DNA of 64,000 bases from Skermanella pratensis (GTDB lineage: Bacteria > Pseudomonadota > Alphaproteobacteria > Azospirillales > Azospirillaceae). Location: NCBI RefSeq assembly GCF_008843145.1, contig NZ_CP030265.1:2156001-2220000 (forward strand). The letters run 5' to 3'. Below the pieces are notes generated by a model. That model was not told where the DNA came from. It saw only the letters and a list, made by a program, of their open reading frames with translations, and ran no database searches. The translations under genes were made by a program, and so were the position numbers. Shown here one piece after another: positions 7,920 to 18,449 of the stretch; positions within the stretch are counted from its first letter, which is position 1, and each line of letters opens with the position of its first letter.

Positions 7920-9692
7920 ATGAAGCGAATGAAGACGTCTTATGCCGTGGCGGGCGCCGTTGCCGGCGGGCTCGCCTTCGGTCTGGCGACGGGTGCCGCG
8001 CAGGCCGCCGGCCCGACCAACGAGGACATCCTGAAGGATGCCCAGACTCCCGGCGACGTGCTGACCTATGGCATGGGCCACCAGGGCCAGCGCCACAGCC
8101 CGCTGAAGGCGCTGAACCCCGACACGGTCAAGAAGCTGACCCCGGTCTGGGCCTTCTCGTTCGGTGGCGAGAAGCAGCGCGGCCAGGAGTCGCAGCCGAT
8201 CGTCCATGACGGCACGATCTACGTGACCGGTTCCTACTCCCGCCTGTTCGCGCTGGACGCGCGCACCGGCGAGAAGAAGTGGCAGTACGAGGCGCGCCTG
8301 CCGGAGGGCATCATGCCGTGCTGCGACGTGGTCAACCGCGGCGCCGCCATCCTGGGCGACAAGGTCTATTTCGGCACGCTCGACGCCCGTCTGGTCGCCC
8401 TCAACAAGGACACCGGCAAGGTCGTCTGGAACAAGAAGGTCGCCGACTACCAGGCGGGCTACTCGATGACCGCGGCGCCGCTGATCGTCGACGGCAAGAT
8501 CATCACCGGCAATTCCGGCGGCGAGTTCGGCGTGCTGGGCGCGGTCGAGGCCCGTGACGCCGAGACCGGCGAGGTGATCTGGACCCGGCCGACCATCGAG
8601 GGGAACATGGGGACCCTCAACGGCAAGGAAAGCACCATGACCGGCGTCAAGAACGCCACATGGACGGGCGACCTGTGGCAGACCGGCGGCGGCGCCACCT
8701 GGCTGGGCGGCACCTACGACCCCGAGACCAAGCAGCTTTTCTTCGGCACCGGCAACCCGGCGCCCTGGAACTCGCACCTGCGGCCGGGCGACAACCTGTA
8801 CACCTCGTCCACGCTGGCGATCAACCCGGACAATGGCGAGATCAAGTGGCACTTCCAGACCACGCCCCATGACGGCTGGGACTTCGACGGCGTCAACGAG
8901 TTCATCTCGTTCGACCTGAAGAAGGACGGCAAGACCATCAAGGCCGGCGCCAAGGCCGACCGCAACGGCTACTTCTTCGTGATCGACCGGACCAACGGCA
9001 AGCTGCTGAGCGCCACGCCGTTCGTCACCCAGACCTCCTGGGCGAAGGGCTTCGACCTCGACACGGGCCGTCCGATCTACAACGAGGAGAACCGTCCGCC
9101 GAACCCGATGGACGGCGGCGGCGCCTCGGCCGGGCAGGGCAAGCCGATCTTCGCGGCCCCAAGCTTCCTGGGCGGCAAGAACTGGATGCCGATGGCCTAC
9201 AGCCCGGAAACCGACCTGTTCTACGTCCCGGCCAACGAGTGGGGCATGGATATCTGGAACGAGCCGATCACCTACAAGAAGGGTGCGGCCTATCTGGGCG
9301 CCGGCTTCACCATCAAGCCCCTGTTCGACGACTATATCGGCGCGCTCCGCGCGGTCGACCCGAAGACCGGCAAGATCGTGTGGGAATACAAGAACCCCGC
9401 TCCGCTGTGGGGCGGCGTCCTGACCACGGCCGGCAACCTGGTCTTCACCGGCACGCCGGAAGGCTTCCTGAAGGCCTTCGACGCCAAGACCGGCACGGAG
9501 CTGTGGAAGTTCAACACCGGGTCGGGCATCGTCGGCAGCCCGGTCACCTGGGAGATGGACGGCGAGCAGTATGTCTCGGTCGTGTCTGGCTGGGGCGGCG
9601 CCGTCCCGCTGTGGGGTGGCGAGGTCGCCAAGAAGGTCAAGGACATCAACCAGGGCGGCATGCTCTGGGTGTTCAAGCTGCCGAAGGCCTGA
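7920..9692 (+). CDS. PQQ-dependent alcohol dehydrogenase, methanol/ethanol family, lanthanide-type signature
   Basis: A 590-residue periplasmic quinoprotein with signal peptide (cleavage near AAQAA) and the eight-bladed propeller of the XoxF/ExaA family. Visible landmarks are the vicinal disulfide Cys134-Cys135 (PCCDVVNRG), metal ligand Glu202 (SGGEFG), metal ligand Asn279 (GTGNPAPW), and catalytic Asp321. Asp323, two residues on (WDFDGVNE), is the extra acidic ligand that marks lanthanide-dependent members; calcium enzymes carry Ala or Ser there. It lacks a fused cytochrome domain, so electrons should pass to the separate cytochrome at 4528. GAGGGAGG (7904-7911) is a strong ribosome binding site. 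The natural alcohol cannot be read from sequence. Confidence 0.93.
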   Translation: MKRMKTSYAVAGAVAGGLAFGLATGAAQAAGPTNEDILKDAQTPGDVLTYGMGHQGQRHSPLKALNPDTVKKLTPVWAFSFGGEKQRGQESQPIVHDGTIYVTGSYSRLFALDARTGEKKWQYEARLPEGIMPCCDVVNRGAAILGDKVYFGTLDARLVALNKDTGKVVWNKKVADYQAGYSMTAAPLIVDGKIITGNSGGEFGVLGAVEARDAETGEVIWTRPTIEGNMGTLNGKESTMTGVKNATWTGDLWQTGGGATWLGGTYDPETKQLFFGTGNPAPWNSHLRPGDNLYTSSTLAINPDNGEIKWHFQTTPHDGWDFDGVNEFISFDLKKDGKTIKAGAKADRNGYFFVIDRTNGKLLSATPFVTQTSWAKGFDLDTGRPIYNEENRPPNPMDGGGASAGQGKPIFAAPSFLGGKNWMPMAYSPETDLFYVPANEWGMDIWNEPITYKKGAAYLGAGFTIKPLFDDYIGALRAVDPKTGKIVWEYKNPAPLWGGVLTTAGNLVFTGTPEGFLKAFDAKTGTELWKFNTGSGIVGSPVTWEMDGEQYVSVVSGWGGAVPLWGGEVAKKVKDINQGGMLWVFKLPKA

Positions 9693-9732
9693 CGCCCGTC
9701 CAGGATACGGGAAGCAGGTCGGGATGGTTGCG

Positions 9733-9756
9733 GGGGCCGGTGCGAACCGGCCCCTT
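9733..9756 (+). terminator. stem-loop terminator after the PQQ dehydrogenase
   Basis: A perfect 9-bp stem GGGGCCGGT/ACCGGCCCC (9733-9741 with 9746-9754) closes on a GCGA tetraloop. The T tail is short, so termination strength is uncertain. Confidence 0.55.
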
Positions 9757-9863
9757 CCCTGAAGAGCCATGCTTTTGTGACGAGTTCCATCTTGCATCGT
9801 GCCGTAACCCGAAGCACACTCGGCTCCCAGGAAACGCCGCTACAACGAGCGCTATAAGCAGCC

Positions 9864-10529
9864 ATGTGCAAGGTTCTGATCGCGGATGACCATCCGCTGT
9901 TTCGAGACGCCCTGAAGACTGCGCTCTCGCTTTCGGTCGAGGGCAGCCTTCCTACGGAAGCCTCCAACCTTGAGGAGGCGATCGAGGCCATCCGCGCGCA
10001 GGGTGATTTCGACTTGGCGCTGCTCGATCTTTCCATGCCGGGGGTGAACGGCTTCAGCGGGCTGCTCGCGCTCCGCGCCCAGTTTCCGGCCCTCCCCGTC
10101 GTGATCGTCTCCGCGCACGAGGATGCCAAGCTGGTCTACCAGGCGATCGATTACGGCGCCGTCGGCTTCATCCCCAAATCGACCCCACGCGAGCAGATGG
10201 CTGAAGCCCTGCGCACCGTCATCAAGGGCAACGTCTATGTCCCCCCGCACATCCAGCGCGAGGAGCGTACGACGGAGTGCAACGGCCGGGACGACGACGC
10301 GGAGATCGCCCGCCGGATCGCGACCCTGACGGCCCAGCAACTCCGCGTGCTGGAAATGCTCGGCACCGGCAAGCTGAACAAGGAGATCGCGTTCGAGTTG
10401 AACATCGCCGAGACGACGGTCAAGGCCCATGTCTCCGCGATCCTCCAGAAGCTCAAGGTCTACAGCCGCACCCAGGCGGTGGTCTTCGCTTCCAAGCTCC
10501 ATTTCGACAGCTTCCAGGGCGCCCGGTAA
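9864..10529 (+). CDS. LuxR/NarL-family response regulator, probable regulator of alcohol oxidation
   Basis: A 221-residue two-domain regulator. The receiver domain has the acidic pocket DDH (residues 8-10) and phosphoacceptor Asp55 (LLDLSMPG). A GerE-type helix-turn-helix follows (LTAQQLRVLEMLGTGKLNKEIA then ETTVKAHVSAIL). AgmR/ExaE/PedR-type regulators of this architecture control PQQ alcohol oxidation genes in pseudomonads. Its position right after the dehydrogenase makes the same role likely. The cognate sensor kinase is not in the window. Confidence 0.88.
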   Translation: MCKVLIADDHPLFRDALKTALSLSVEGSLPTEASNLEEAIEAIRAQGDFDLALLDLSMPGVNGFSGLLALRAQFPALPVVIVSAHEDAKLVYQAIDYGAVGFIPKSTPREQMAEALRTVIKGNVYVPPHIQREERTTECNGRDDDAEIARRIATLTAQQLRVLEMLGTGKLNKEIAFELNIAETTVKAHVSAILQKLKVYSRTQAVVFASKLHFDSFQGAR

Positions 10530-10563
10530 TCAGCTTCCGAAACTGGTATCAAGTTAACTTTTA

Positions 10564-10628
10564 CACAGATGCGCGCAGATGGACACACATAAAGGTGAAA
10601 TATCTGTGTCCATCTGCGCGCATCTGTG
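10564..10628. repeat. 24-bp perfect inverted repeat forming a long hairpin
   Basis: Arms 10564-10587 and 10605-10628 are exact reverse complements (CACAGATGCGCGCAGATGG... on the left). After one mismatch three more pairs form, leaving a 9-base loop (10592-10600). No T run follows, so a simple terminator is doubtful. The arms themselves contain repeated CAGATG blocks, resembling dispersed extragenic palindromes found in several bacteria. It lies between the response regulator and a truncated restriction gene. Confidence 0.8.
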
Positions 10629-10720
10629 GAAGATAAAATCAGTCAACGCCGCCTCTTTGTAGAATGAAGTATTCTCATCTGCGGACGATTGGCGCCATCA
10701 TGGGGTGACAACTCTATCCG

Positions 10721-11431
10721 TCAGAACCCCTGTGCGGGAACAACGGCCGTGATGTGCCGGGACGCCGTCATCCGGTCCGCGGCGCGTCGGGGCAGCATCA
10801 TCCTGCTCCGGGAAGGATCCAGGTCGAGGGGCGCCGTCCAGACCTTGGCGAGGCGGTTGCGGATTTCCGGCCGGGTGAGATCGTCGAGCAGGATGCGGTG
10901 GCTTCCGGCGTCGGGAAAGTGGCCGTAATGAATGCCGGTGCGGCTGAAATCCGCGAACAGTTCGATCGAATGTCCGACATCGACGACGATGACGAAGGGA
11001 GGCCAGCCTTCCGAAGAGGGCAGGGCGCGGGCGTAGGTGAGTGCCTGGAGGCGGGCGTCGTTCATCGTGCGCTCCCAGTGCTTGCCGCCCCGGACCGCCG
11101 TGCCGCGCCGGGACTTCAAGGACTGGTTCTTCTGATCGCTGCCCTGCTTCGCCTCCAGCACGAAGCAGCCCCGCTTGTACAGATCGATCCTGCCCGTGCT
11201 GACCGCGCCGTAGGCACGAGGGAACGCCACTTTCCGCTCGAATACATAATGATTGTAGCGGTCGTCGTCGCGCGTGGGATTGGGTCTGGGAACCTGGATC
11301 AAGTCACACAGTTCCGACAGGAACAGTTGGCAGTTCGCGCGCTCTCCCGCGCCGGATGCTTTCCAGCGGATGATGAAGGCTTGGACGGGGTCGGCGATCA
11401 CCGCGGATGCGAACTTCATGAGGGAACCCAT
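10721..11431 (-). pseudogene. N-terminal fragment of a type IIG restriction-methylation enzyme (class I DNA methyltransferase)
   Basis: A 236-residue frame matches the N-terminal nuclease region of large fused restriction-methyltransferases, with the motif GRIDLYKRGCFVLEAKQ giving a D-ExK nuclease site (Asp83, Glu93, Lys95) and the family-typical WPPFVIVVDVGHSIELFADF. Full-length relatives run to roughly 900 or more residues with a methyltransferase and target-recognition domain. Here the match ends at about DLDPSRSR and an unrelated tail runs to a stop at 10721. The gene is therefore a remnant, cut near the hairpin at 10564-10628. The start at 11431 is a guess; ATG 11419 or 11476 are alternatives. 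The upstream 11432-11633 segment is unusually AT-rich and holds no gene. Confidence 0.75.
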
Positions 11432-11633
11432 GGTGGATGTTCCCGCCAGAATATATTCGTACTCACACGAAGGCAATTTTAGGCATTCGGGTGCGACAGT
11501 ATTGTTTAATTAGAAAGAAATTTAAGTATACCTGAATACTTATCGTGAAACAATAAATTTAGCCAAACAGGCAGGTCGGTGAATAAGGGTTGAAGAAAAT
11601 AACCCAGTAACCGGCTTGTCCATCAGTGCGGGC

Positions 11634-12809
11634 TCACTGGTCGATATGGACGCTGATGCGGACTAGATTTCTGGTCCAGCCGGTCTTGCATCCATCCATG
11701 GTGATTCGGGTCATGTAGATATAGGCGTCGTCGTCCGTATCCTCGAAATTGCGCGATGGGGTATCCGGATCGACCAGCGATGGATAGACCACCGGCCGGG
11801 TGTCGCAGCCTTTGTTCAGGGTGACCGGCGTCGGAAACAGCAACCGGGGCGGCGACCATGCAAGCAGGTCGGGACTCGTTCTGTAGAAGATACCGTCGAC
11901 CGTTGCACCGTCCGCTCCCGTAGGCTGACGGTGGGTGAACAGGCCGATATAGAGGCCGGAAGGACGGTGCAGGCTGAGGCTGGTCATCAGTCGTGTCAGG
12001 CCGGGAACCGGCGTGCAGGTGGCCGGCGGGCCTGCCGGGCCGGGTTCTTCCCGGTAGGGGTCGATGAAGCGGACGGTGAAACCGCTGCCGTCCCAGGCCC
12101 GCCAGGACGCCGGGTCGTCCAGGCGGTCGGTCCGCATCAGGCAGATGCCGAAGGCCTGATCGCCCTGCGGGGCGGCGCTCATCATCGTATAGAAATGGTC
12201 GCCGCGACGGATGATGTTGGCCGGGTTGAACAGGCCGCTGCGTTTGCCGCGGTTGGGGTCGTAGCGGTACGGCACGCCCGCGACCAGCCGGCGGCCCGCT
12301 GGCGCCTTGAAGGTCCGGCCGCCGTCGGTCGAGACGGCGTAGGTGATGGTGTTGTACCAGCATTCCATGTATCCCCCGGACGGGCAGAGGGCCGGGCGCC
12401 GGTGACCGTGGAACTCGTTGTGGACCAGCGCATGGACGGTCCTGCCGTCGAGGGTATAGGTGCTGGTGATCCAGCTCCGGTCGTCGAAGGCCGAAGGGTC
12501 GTCGTTCTTGCCGCCCTCGTACAGGATGTCGCAGGAGTGCCGGAGATGGTCGAGGTCGTGACCGGCCATGCCCCGGTTGGTCCAGTGGCTGGCGATCAGG
12601 CGGATCGTGCCGTCGTGGGCTCGGAACACGCTGGCCGGAACGTCGGGCACGTCGAACTTCTCGCAGGCGTCCCGGTCATGGTCGAAGACGATCTCCGGCG
12701 CCGCTCCCGGCGGGATGGTCAGGGTCAGGGCGGATGCTCCAGGCGTCTGGAGCATCGGAAAAAGCAACGCCGCCAGCACGCGGAACGGCGCGGAGCGCTT
12801 CGGCATCAT
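11634..12809 (-). CDS. secreted hypothetical protein, probable five-bladed propeller/glycosidase-like fold
   Basis: A 391-residue protein with an N-terminal signal peptide (cleavage near GASA). The body has repeated blade-like strands with Asp-box-like features (YAVSTDGGRTFKAP, FYRTSPDLLAWSPPRL) that recall sialidase or glycoside hydrolase family 43-type propellers. Several cysteines suggest disulfides in the periplasm or outside the cell. No catalytic set could be assigned. It stands alone, with a gap on either side and no obvious operon partner. The function is unknown. Confidence 0.7.
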   Translation of the reverse strand: MMPKRSAPFRVLAALLFPMLQTPGASALTLTIPPGAAPEIVFDHDRDACEKFDVPDVPASVFRAHDGTIRLIASHWTNRGMAGHDLDHLRHSCDILYEGGKNDDPSAFDDRSWITSTYTLDGRTVHALVHNEFHGHRRPALCPSGGYMECWYNTITYAVSTDGGRTFKAPAGRRLVAGVPYRYDPNRGKRSGLFNPANIIRRGDHFYTMMSAAPQGDQAFGICLMRTDRLDDPASWRAWDGSGFTVRFIDPYREEPGPAGPPATCTPVPGLTRLMTSLSLHRPSGLYIGLFTHRQPTGADGATVDGIFYRTSPDLLAWSPPRLLFPTPVTLNKGCDTRPVVYPSLVDPDTPSRNFEDTDDDAYIYMTRITMDGCKTGWTRNLVRISVHIDQ

Positions 12810-12867
12810 TCATCTCCGGTTGCTTGCATGACCTTTCCCTTGCACCGGAGATTTTAAGTGTTGATGG

Positions 12868-13800
12868 TTAACGGATAGCTGACACCTCATCCAGGCCGAC
12901 ATCCCAGGGCGGAACTCCGCGGAAATGCGCGGCCAGGAAATCGACGAAACTCCTGACTTTGGGCGACAGGTTGCGCGCGTGGGGATAGACCGCATAGGCG
13001 CTCGGCTGCGGCAGGCCGTGGTTCGGCAGGACCGTGACCAGGCTCCCGTTTCGGAGCGCGTCCCCGACGATGAAGGTGGGCTGCCGCACGATGCCTTGTC
13101 CAGCCACCGCCGCGGCCACCAGCGCGTCGCCGTTGTTGGCCGACAGGCTTCCGGTCACGCGGATGGTGGTCTCGCCGCCGTCGGGACCGATCAGCGTCCA
13201 GTCGAGCGGAGTGGGGGAATAAGTATAGAGCAGGCAGTTGTGCCCGGCGAGGTCGGCCGGCGTGAGCGGCGTTCCATGACGCCGCAGGTATTCGGGCGCC
13301 GCGCACAGGGCGAGCCGGATCGGGGCGAGGCGTCGGGCGATCAGGCTGGAGTCGGTCATGCGGGCGATCCTGATGGCTACGTCGTAGCCTTCCTCCACCA
13401 GATCGACCTGCCGGTCGTTGAGCACAAGGTCGATCCTGACTTGCGGGTGGCGCTCGCAATAGGCCGCCAGGGCGGAGGCCAGATGGGTGCTGCCGAAGCT
13501 CATCGGGCCATTGACCCGCAGGGTGCCTCGCGGTTCCGCCTGCAACTCGCTGGCGACCCGCTCGGCTTCGCTGAGCTGGTCCAGGATGCCGGAGCATTTC
13601 TCGAAAAAGGCCAGCCCGGCTTCGGTCAGGCTCTGCTTGCGGGTCGTGCGGTTGAGCAGGCGGACGCCCAGCCGATCCTCGAGCTGGTGGATGTGGCGTC
13701 CGATCATCGCCCGGGAGATGCCGAGATCCTCCGACGCCGCGGCCTGGCTGCCCAGTTCCACGGTGCGGACGAAGGCGGCAAGGGCGGTGATCCGATCCAT
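12868..13800 (-). CDS. LysR-family transcriptional regulator
   Basis: A 310-residue regulator with the N-terminal winged helix-turn-helix (MDRITALAAFVRTVELGS, then ISRAMIGRHIHQLEDRLG, residues about 3-60) and a C-terminal type II periplasmic-binding-like effector domain. It is divergent from the doxX gene across a 169-base AT-rich gap, so control of doxX is the natural expectation for this family. The effector is unknown. Confidence 0.9.
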   Translation of the reverse strand: MDRITALAAFVRTVELGSQAAASEDLGISRAMIGRHIHQLEDRLGVRLLNRTTRKQSLTEAGLAFFEKCSGILDQLSEAERVASELQAEPRGTLRVNGPMSFGSTHLASALAAYCERHPQVRIDLVLNDRQVDLVEEGYDVAIRIARMTDSSLIARRLAPIRLALCAAPEYLRRHGTPLTPADLAGHNCLLYTYSPTPLDWTLIGPDGGETTIRVTGSLSANNGDALVAAAVAGQGIVRQPTFIVGDALRNGSLVTVLPNHGLPQPSAYAVYPHARNLSPKVRSFVDFLAAHFRGVPPWDVGLDEVSAIR

Positions 13801-13969
13801 GGGACGGCCTTATGGATTATATATGGAGCGTAGCTTATTTATGCATGAAAGGGCGGATTAACCGCCAGCGGTTTTCAATGCACAGTCCTGTCCATCGGGG
13901 GGCCGGACAATCCGCCCCTTCCACCAAACCGGGCCCACGGATCGGGCCCCAGATCGGGACGGACGGACA

Positions 13970-14422
13970 ATGAACGCTTCTCACTCGACTCATTCGCAGG
14001 CCGATTACGCCGCTCTTCTGCTGCGGGTCAGCCTCGGCATCCTCTTCCTCGCCCATGCCGGGCTCAAGATCTTCACCTTCACGATTCCGGGCACGGTGCA
14101 GTTCTTCGAAACCATCGGTTATCCCGGTTTCTTCGCCTATCTGGTCATCCTGGGCGAACTCGGCGGCGGGCTCGCCCTGATCCTCGGCGCCTGGACCCGC
14201 GCGGTCTCCATCGCCCTGCTGCCCATCATGATCGGGGCCACGCTCCAGCACCTGCCGAACGGCTGGATGTTCGGCAATACCGGTGGGGGCTGGGAGTTCC
14301 CCGTGTTCTGGACGGTGACCCTGGTCGTCCAGGCCCTGCTCGGCGCCGGCGCCTATGCGCTGAAGCCGGAGAAGCTGCTGGGCTTCGGCGGCGCCGGGCG
14401 GACCGCGCAGGCTGCCCGCTGA
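13970..14422 (+). CDS. DoxX-family integral membrane protein
   Basis: A 150-residue membrane protein with four predicted hydrophobic helices and the DoxX-like opening ALLLRVSLGILFLAHAGLKI. Family members are linked to redox stress and quinone or thiol metabolism, but a reaction is generally not known. The gene is divergent from a LysR regulator and is closed by a strong bidirectional stem-loop shared with gap. Confidence 0.88.
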   Translation: MNASHSTHSQADYAALLLRVSLGILFLAHAGLKIFTFTIPGTVQFFETIGYPGFFAYLVILGELGGGLALILGAWTRAVSIALLPIMIGATLQHLPNGWMFGNTGGGWEFPVFWTVTLVVQALLGAGAYALKPEKLLGFGGAGRTAQAAR

Positions 14423-14444
14423 CCCCAGCGGCGTCTCCAACGAA

Positions 14445-14484
14445 AAAGTGCCCGGGGGCATCGGCCGATGCCCCCGGGCACTTT
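14445..14484. terminator. bidirectional terminator between doxX and gap
   Basis: A perfect 40-base palindrome: AAAGTGCCCGGGGGCATCGG (14445-14464) is followed directly by its reverse complement (14465-14484). A-runs and T-runs flank it on both sides, so it can end transcription from both convergent genes. Confidence 0.88.
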
Positions 14485-14513
14485 CAGTCACGTCAGGACT
14501 TCGGACAGGCTGC

Positions 14514-15521
<1,008 letters not shown>

Positions 15522-15566
15522 CGATTCCTCCTATCCCAATACGTTCGCGGGCTTTGAAGCGCCCGT

Positions 15567-17582
15567 TTACAACTTGGCCTTGGCGGCCGTCACCACGGCA
15601 TCGGCGGTAATGCCGAAATGCTTGTAGAGATCCTGGTAGGGCGCCGATTCGCCGAAGCTCTTCATGCCGACGAAGGTCCCCTTGCGGCCGATATAGCGGT
15701 CCCAGCCCTGGCGGACCTGGGCCTCGACGGCGATGCGCACAGTGTTCTCGCCGATCACCTCGTCCTGGTAGGCCTCGTCCTGCTCCTCGAACAGCTCCAT
15801 GCTGGGCATGGAGACCACGGCGGTGCCGATTCCGTCGGCCTGCAGCGTCGCGCGGGCCTGCAGGGCGATCTCGACTTCCGACCCGGTGGCGAAGACCGTG
15901 ACCTTCCGCTCGCCATCGGCCGGGGCCAGGATATAGGCGCCCCTGGCGGACAGGTTCTCGGTCGTGTGCTCGGTCCGGACCGTCGGCAGGTTCTGGCGGG
16001 TCAGCGCCATCAGCGACGGGCGATGGACGCTCTTCATGGCGATCGCCCAGCATTCCGCCGTCTCGACCGCGTCGGCCGGGCGGAAGACCAGCAGGTTCGG
16101 AATGGTGCGCAGGGCGGGAACGTGCTCGACCGGCTGGTGGGTCGGGCCGTCCTCGCCCAGGCCGATGCTGTCATGGGTCATGATGAAGATCGTGCGGGAC
16201 TTCATCAGGGCGGCGAGGCGGATCGCCGGGCGGCAATAGTCGCTGAAGGTCAGGAAGGTGCCGCCGTAGGGAATGATGCCGCCGTGCAGCGCCATGCCGT
16301 TCATCGCCGCCGCCATGCCGTGCTCGCGCACGCCGAAATGGACGTAGCGGCCGTGGAAGTCGCCGCGCTGGACGGCGCCGGTGTTCTTGACGCGGGTGTT
16401 GTTGCTGGGCGTCAGGTCGGCGGAGCCGCCGATCAGCTCGGGCACCGCGGGGACCAGGACGTCGAGAACGTTGCCGGAGGCGACGCGGGTCGCCAGCTTC
16501 GGCCGCTCGGCCGAGACCTTGCTCTTGAAGCCGTCGATCACGGCGTCGAAATCGGCGGGCAGCTCGCCGGAGACGGCGTGCCCGAAGCTCTTGCGCAGGC
16601 TGTCGTCGGAGCCGTCCAGGCGGGCCTGCCAGTTCTCCCGCTCGGCCACGCCGCGCTGGCCGAAGCCGCGCCAGACCTGGGTGATCTCTTCCGGGACGAT
16701 GAAGTGCTCGTGGGTCCAGGCCAGCTTCTCGCGCGCGGCCTTGATCTCGTCGGCGCCCAGCGGCGAGCCGTGGCAATGGTGGGTGCCGCCCTTGGTCGGG
16801 GCGCCGTAGCCGATGATGGTCTTGCACGCGATCAGCGACGGCGCGTCGGTGGTGCGGGCGTACTCGATCGCCGTGGTGATCTGCTGGGGATTGTGGCCGT
16901 CGATCTCGCGCACGTCCCAGCCATAGGCGCGGAAGCGGTTCAGCGTGTCGTCGGTGAAGCTGAGGCTGGTCGGGCCGTCGATCGAGATCTGGTTGTCGTC
17001 CCACAGGACGATCAGCTTGGACAGGCCCAGGTGGCCGGCGAAGGACGCCGCCTCGTGGCTGATGCCTTCCATCAGGTCGCCGTCGCTGGCGATCACGTAG
17101 GTGTAGTGGTCGACCAGGTCGTCGCCGAACCGCGCGTTCAGGATTCGCTCGGCCAGCGCCATGCCGACCGCGGTGGAGATGCCCTGGCCGAGCGGGCCGG
17201 TGGTCGTCTCGATCCCGCCGGACTGGAGCACTTCCGGGTGGCCGGGGGTCTTGCTGTGGAGTTGGCGGAAGCGCTTCAGCTCGTCGATCGTCATCTCCTC
17301 GTAGCCGGTGAGATGAAGCAGGCTGTACAGCAGCATCGAGCCATGGCCGGCCGACAGCACGAAGCGGTCGCGGTCGGGCCATTGCGGCGTCTTGGGATCG
17401 AACTTGAGGAACTTGCCGAAAAGCACCGTCGCCACGTCGGCCATGCCCATCGGCATGCCGGGATGGCCGGATTTCGCGGCCTCGACCGCGTCCATGGCGA
17501 GTACGCGAATCGCATTGGCCAGCTGCTCGTGCGGAACGCCGGCAGGGCTTGCGGGGGTCGCGGAGGTGGGCGGCGTCGGCAT
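15567..17582 (-). CDS. tkt: transketolase
   Basis: A 671-residue thiamine-diphosphate enzyme of the pentose phosphate pathway that moves two-carbon ketol units between sugar phosphates. The cofactor motif is visible as [13 protein letters not shown]...DDNQIS, and the pyrimidine domain carries [14 protein letters not shown]. The start at 17582 gives the normal family length and the usual [20 protein letters not shown] opening; an in-frame extension to 17729 is Arg-rich and non-homologous in look, so it was rejected. Followed by gap. Confidence 0.97.
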   Translation of the reverse strand: MPTPPTSATPASPAGVPHEQLANAIRVLAMDAVEAAKSGHPGMPMGMADVATVLFGKFLKFDPKTPQWPDRDRFVLSAGHGSMLLYSLLHLTGYEEMTIDELKRFRQLHSKTPGHPEVLQSGGIETTTGPLGQGISTAVGMALAERILNARFGDDLVDHYTYVIASDGDLMEGISHEAASFAGHLGLSKLIVLWDDNQISIDGPTSLSFTDDTLNRFRAYGWDVREIDGHNPQQITTAIEYARTTDAPSLIACKTIIGYGAPTKGGTHHCHGSPLGADEIKAAREKLAWTHEHFIVPEEITQVWRGFGQRGVAERENWQARLDGSDDSLRKSFGHAVSGELPADFDAVIDGFKSKVSAERPKLATRVASGNVLDVLVPAVPELIGGSADLTPSNNTRVKNTGAVQRGDFHGRYVHFGVREHGMAAAMNGMALHGGIIPYGGTFLTFSDYCRPAIRLAALMKSRTIFIMTHDSIGLGEDGPTHQPVEHVPALRTIPNLLVFRPADAVETAECWAIAMKSVHRPSLMALTRQNLPTVRTEHTTENLSARGAYILAPADGERKVTVFATGSEVEIALQARATLQADGIGTAVVSMPSMELFEEQDEAYQDEVIGENTVRIAVEAQVRQGWDRYIGRKGTFVGMKSFGESAPYQDLYKHFGITADAVVTAAKAKL

Positions 17583-17847
17583 GGTGACGGTTATCCTGGC
17601 TAGGTTCTGAACGCGCCGTATCCGGTCGGCCCCGCCGGTCGGGAGGGGCGGCAACCGGGGTGTGCGCGGCGTTGCGACATGGCTTCGAGATTCTGAAACG
17701 CGGGCACCATGCCGCCGCCGGTTGCCCACGTCAACACGCGAGATGCCTGGATGTGGCGTCTGCGAACCGAGGTTGACGGCGGCGCGGGCGCGCCTCTAAG
17801 GTCGGGGCCGACTGGTTTCACTTCTGCGCAGGATCGGCTTCGCCCCG

Positions 17848-18072
17848 ATGGACCGACTTAAAGCCGCTTTGGAAAGCCTCGACATGGCGATCGACCAGCT
17901 CGACGCGGTCCTGGACCGACGGGATGCCCGTCACGTCGCCGAGCGCGACGAACTGGCGCGCGCCCTCGCCGCCGCCAAGGCGGCCGAGGCGGAGGCCAAG
18001 GGCGTGGCGGACACCGTCTCGGCGCGCCTGGACACGGCGATAGACCGGCTGCAGACCGTTTTGGAGGATTAG
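17848..18072 (+). CDS. small coiled-coil protein (DUF4164-like) upstream of zapA
   Basis: A 74-residue, almost wholly helical and Ala/Glu/Asp-rich protein with a heptad-like pattern (MDRLKAALESLDMAIDQLDAV and a closing RLDTAIDRLQTVLED). It lies six bases before zapA, the position of DUF4164-like coiled coils in alphaproteobacteria. A role alongside ZapA at the division ring is plausible from the context only. Confidence 0.75.
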   Translation: MDRLKAALESLDMAIDQLDAVLDRRDARHVAERDELARALAAAKAAEAEAKGVADTVSARLDTAIDRLQTVLED

Positions 18073-18078
18073 GAGCGG

Positions 18079-18432
18079 ATGCCGCGTGTCGACGTTACGC
18101 TGAACGGGCGCAGTTATCTGATCGGCTGCGAGGAGGGGCAGGAAGCCCGCCTGCGCCAGCTCGCCAACTATCTGGACGGGCAGCTGCGCGCCATCGCCGG
18201 CCGCGCGCCGACGGCCGGGGAAGCTCAGGCCCTGGCCATGGGCGCCCTGCTGGTGACCGACCAGCTGTTCGACCTGAAGGCCGAGTACGACGCCCTGGCC
18301 GCCGGTGCCCGCGACGCCGCCTCCGGAGAGACGAACGGAATCTCTCCGGCCGACGAGGACGTGATGGTCGCCGCGGTCGATCATCTGGCAAAACGCATCG
18401 GGGATATTGCAGCCAAGCTCGATCGTGCCTAG
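18079..18432 (+). CDS. zapA: cell division protein ZapA
   Basis: A 117-residue protein with the ZapA opening VDVTLNGRSYLIGCEEGQE and the following helical region (LRQLANYLDGQL...ALMGALLVTDQL-like) that forms the FtsZ-bundling dimer. It is cytoplasmic. Genes downstream are 6S RNA and the 5-formyltetrahydrofolate cyclo-ligase, matching the zapA-ssrS-ygfA order of E. coli. Confidence 0.92.
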   Translation: MPRVDVTLNGRSYLIGCEEGQEARLRQLANYLDGQLRAIAGRAPTAGEAQALAMGALLVTDQLFDLKAEYDALAAGARDAASGETNGISPADEDVMVAAVDHLAKRIGDIAAKLDRA

Positions 18433-18449
18433 GTTAAGGATCGGAAGGT

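Noticed and set aside
10721-11476. Complete small nuclease gene
   Set aside because: The sequence matches only the N-terminal quarter of much larger enzymes and ends in an unrelated tail, so a remnant is more likely.
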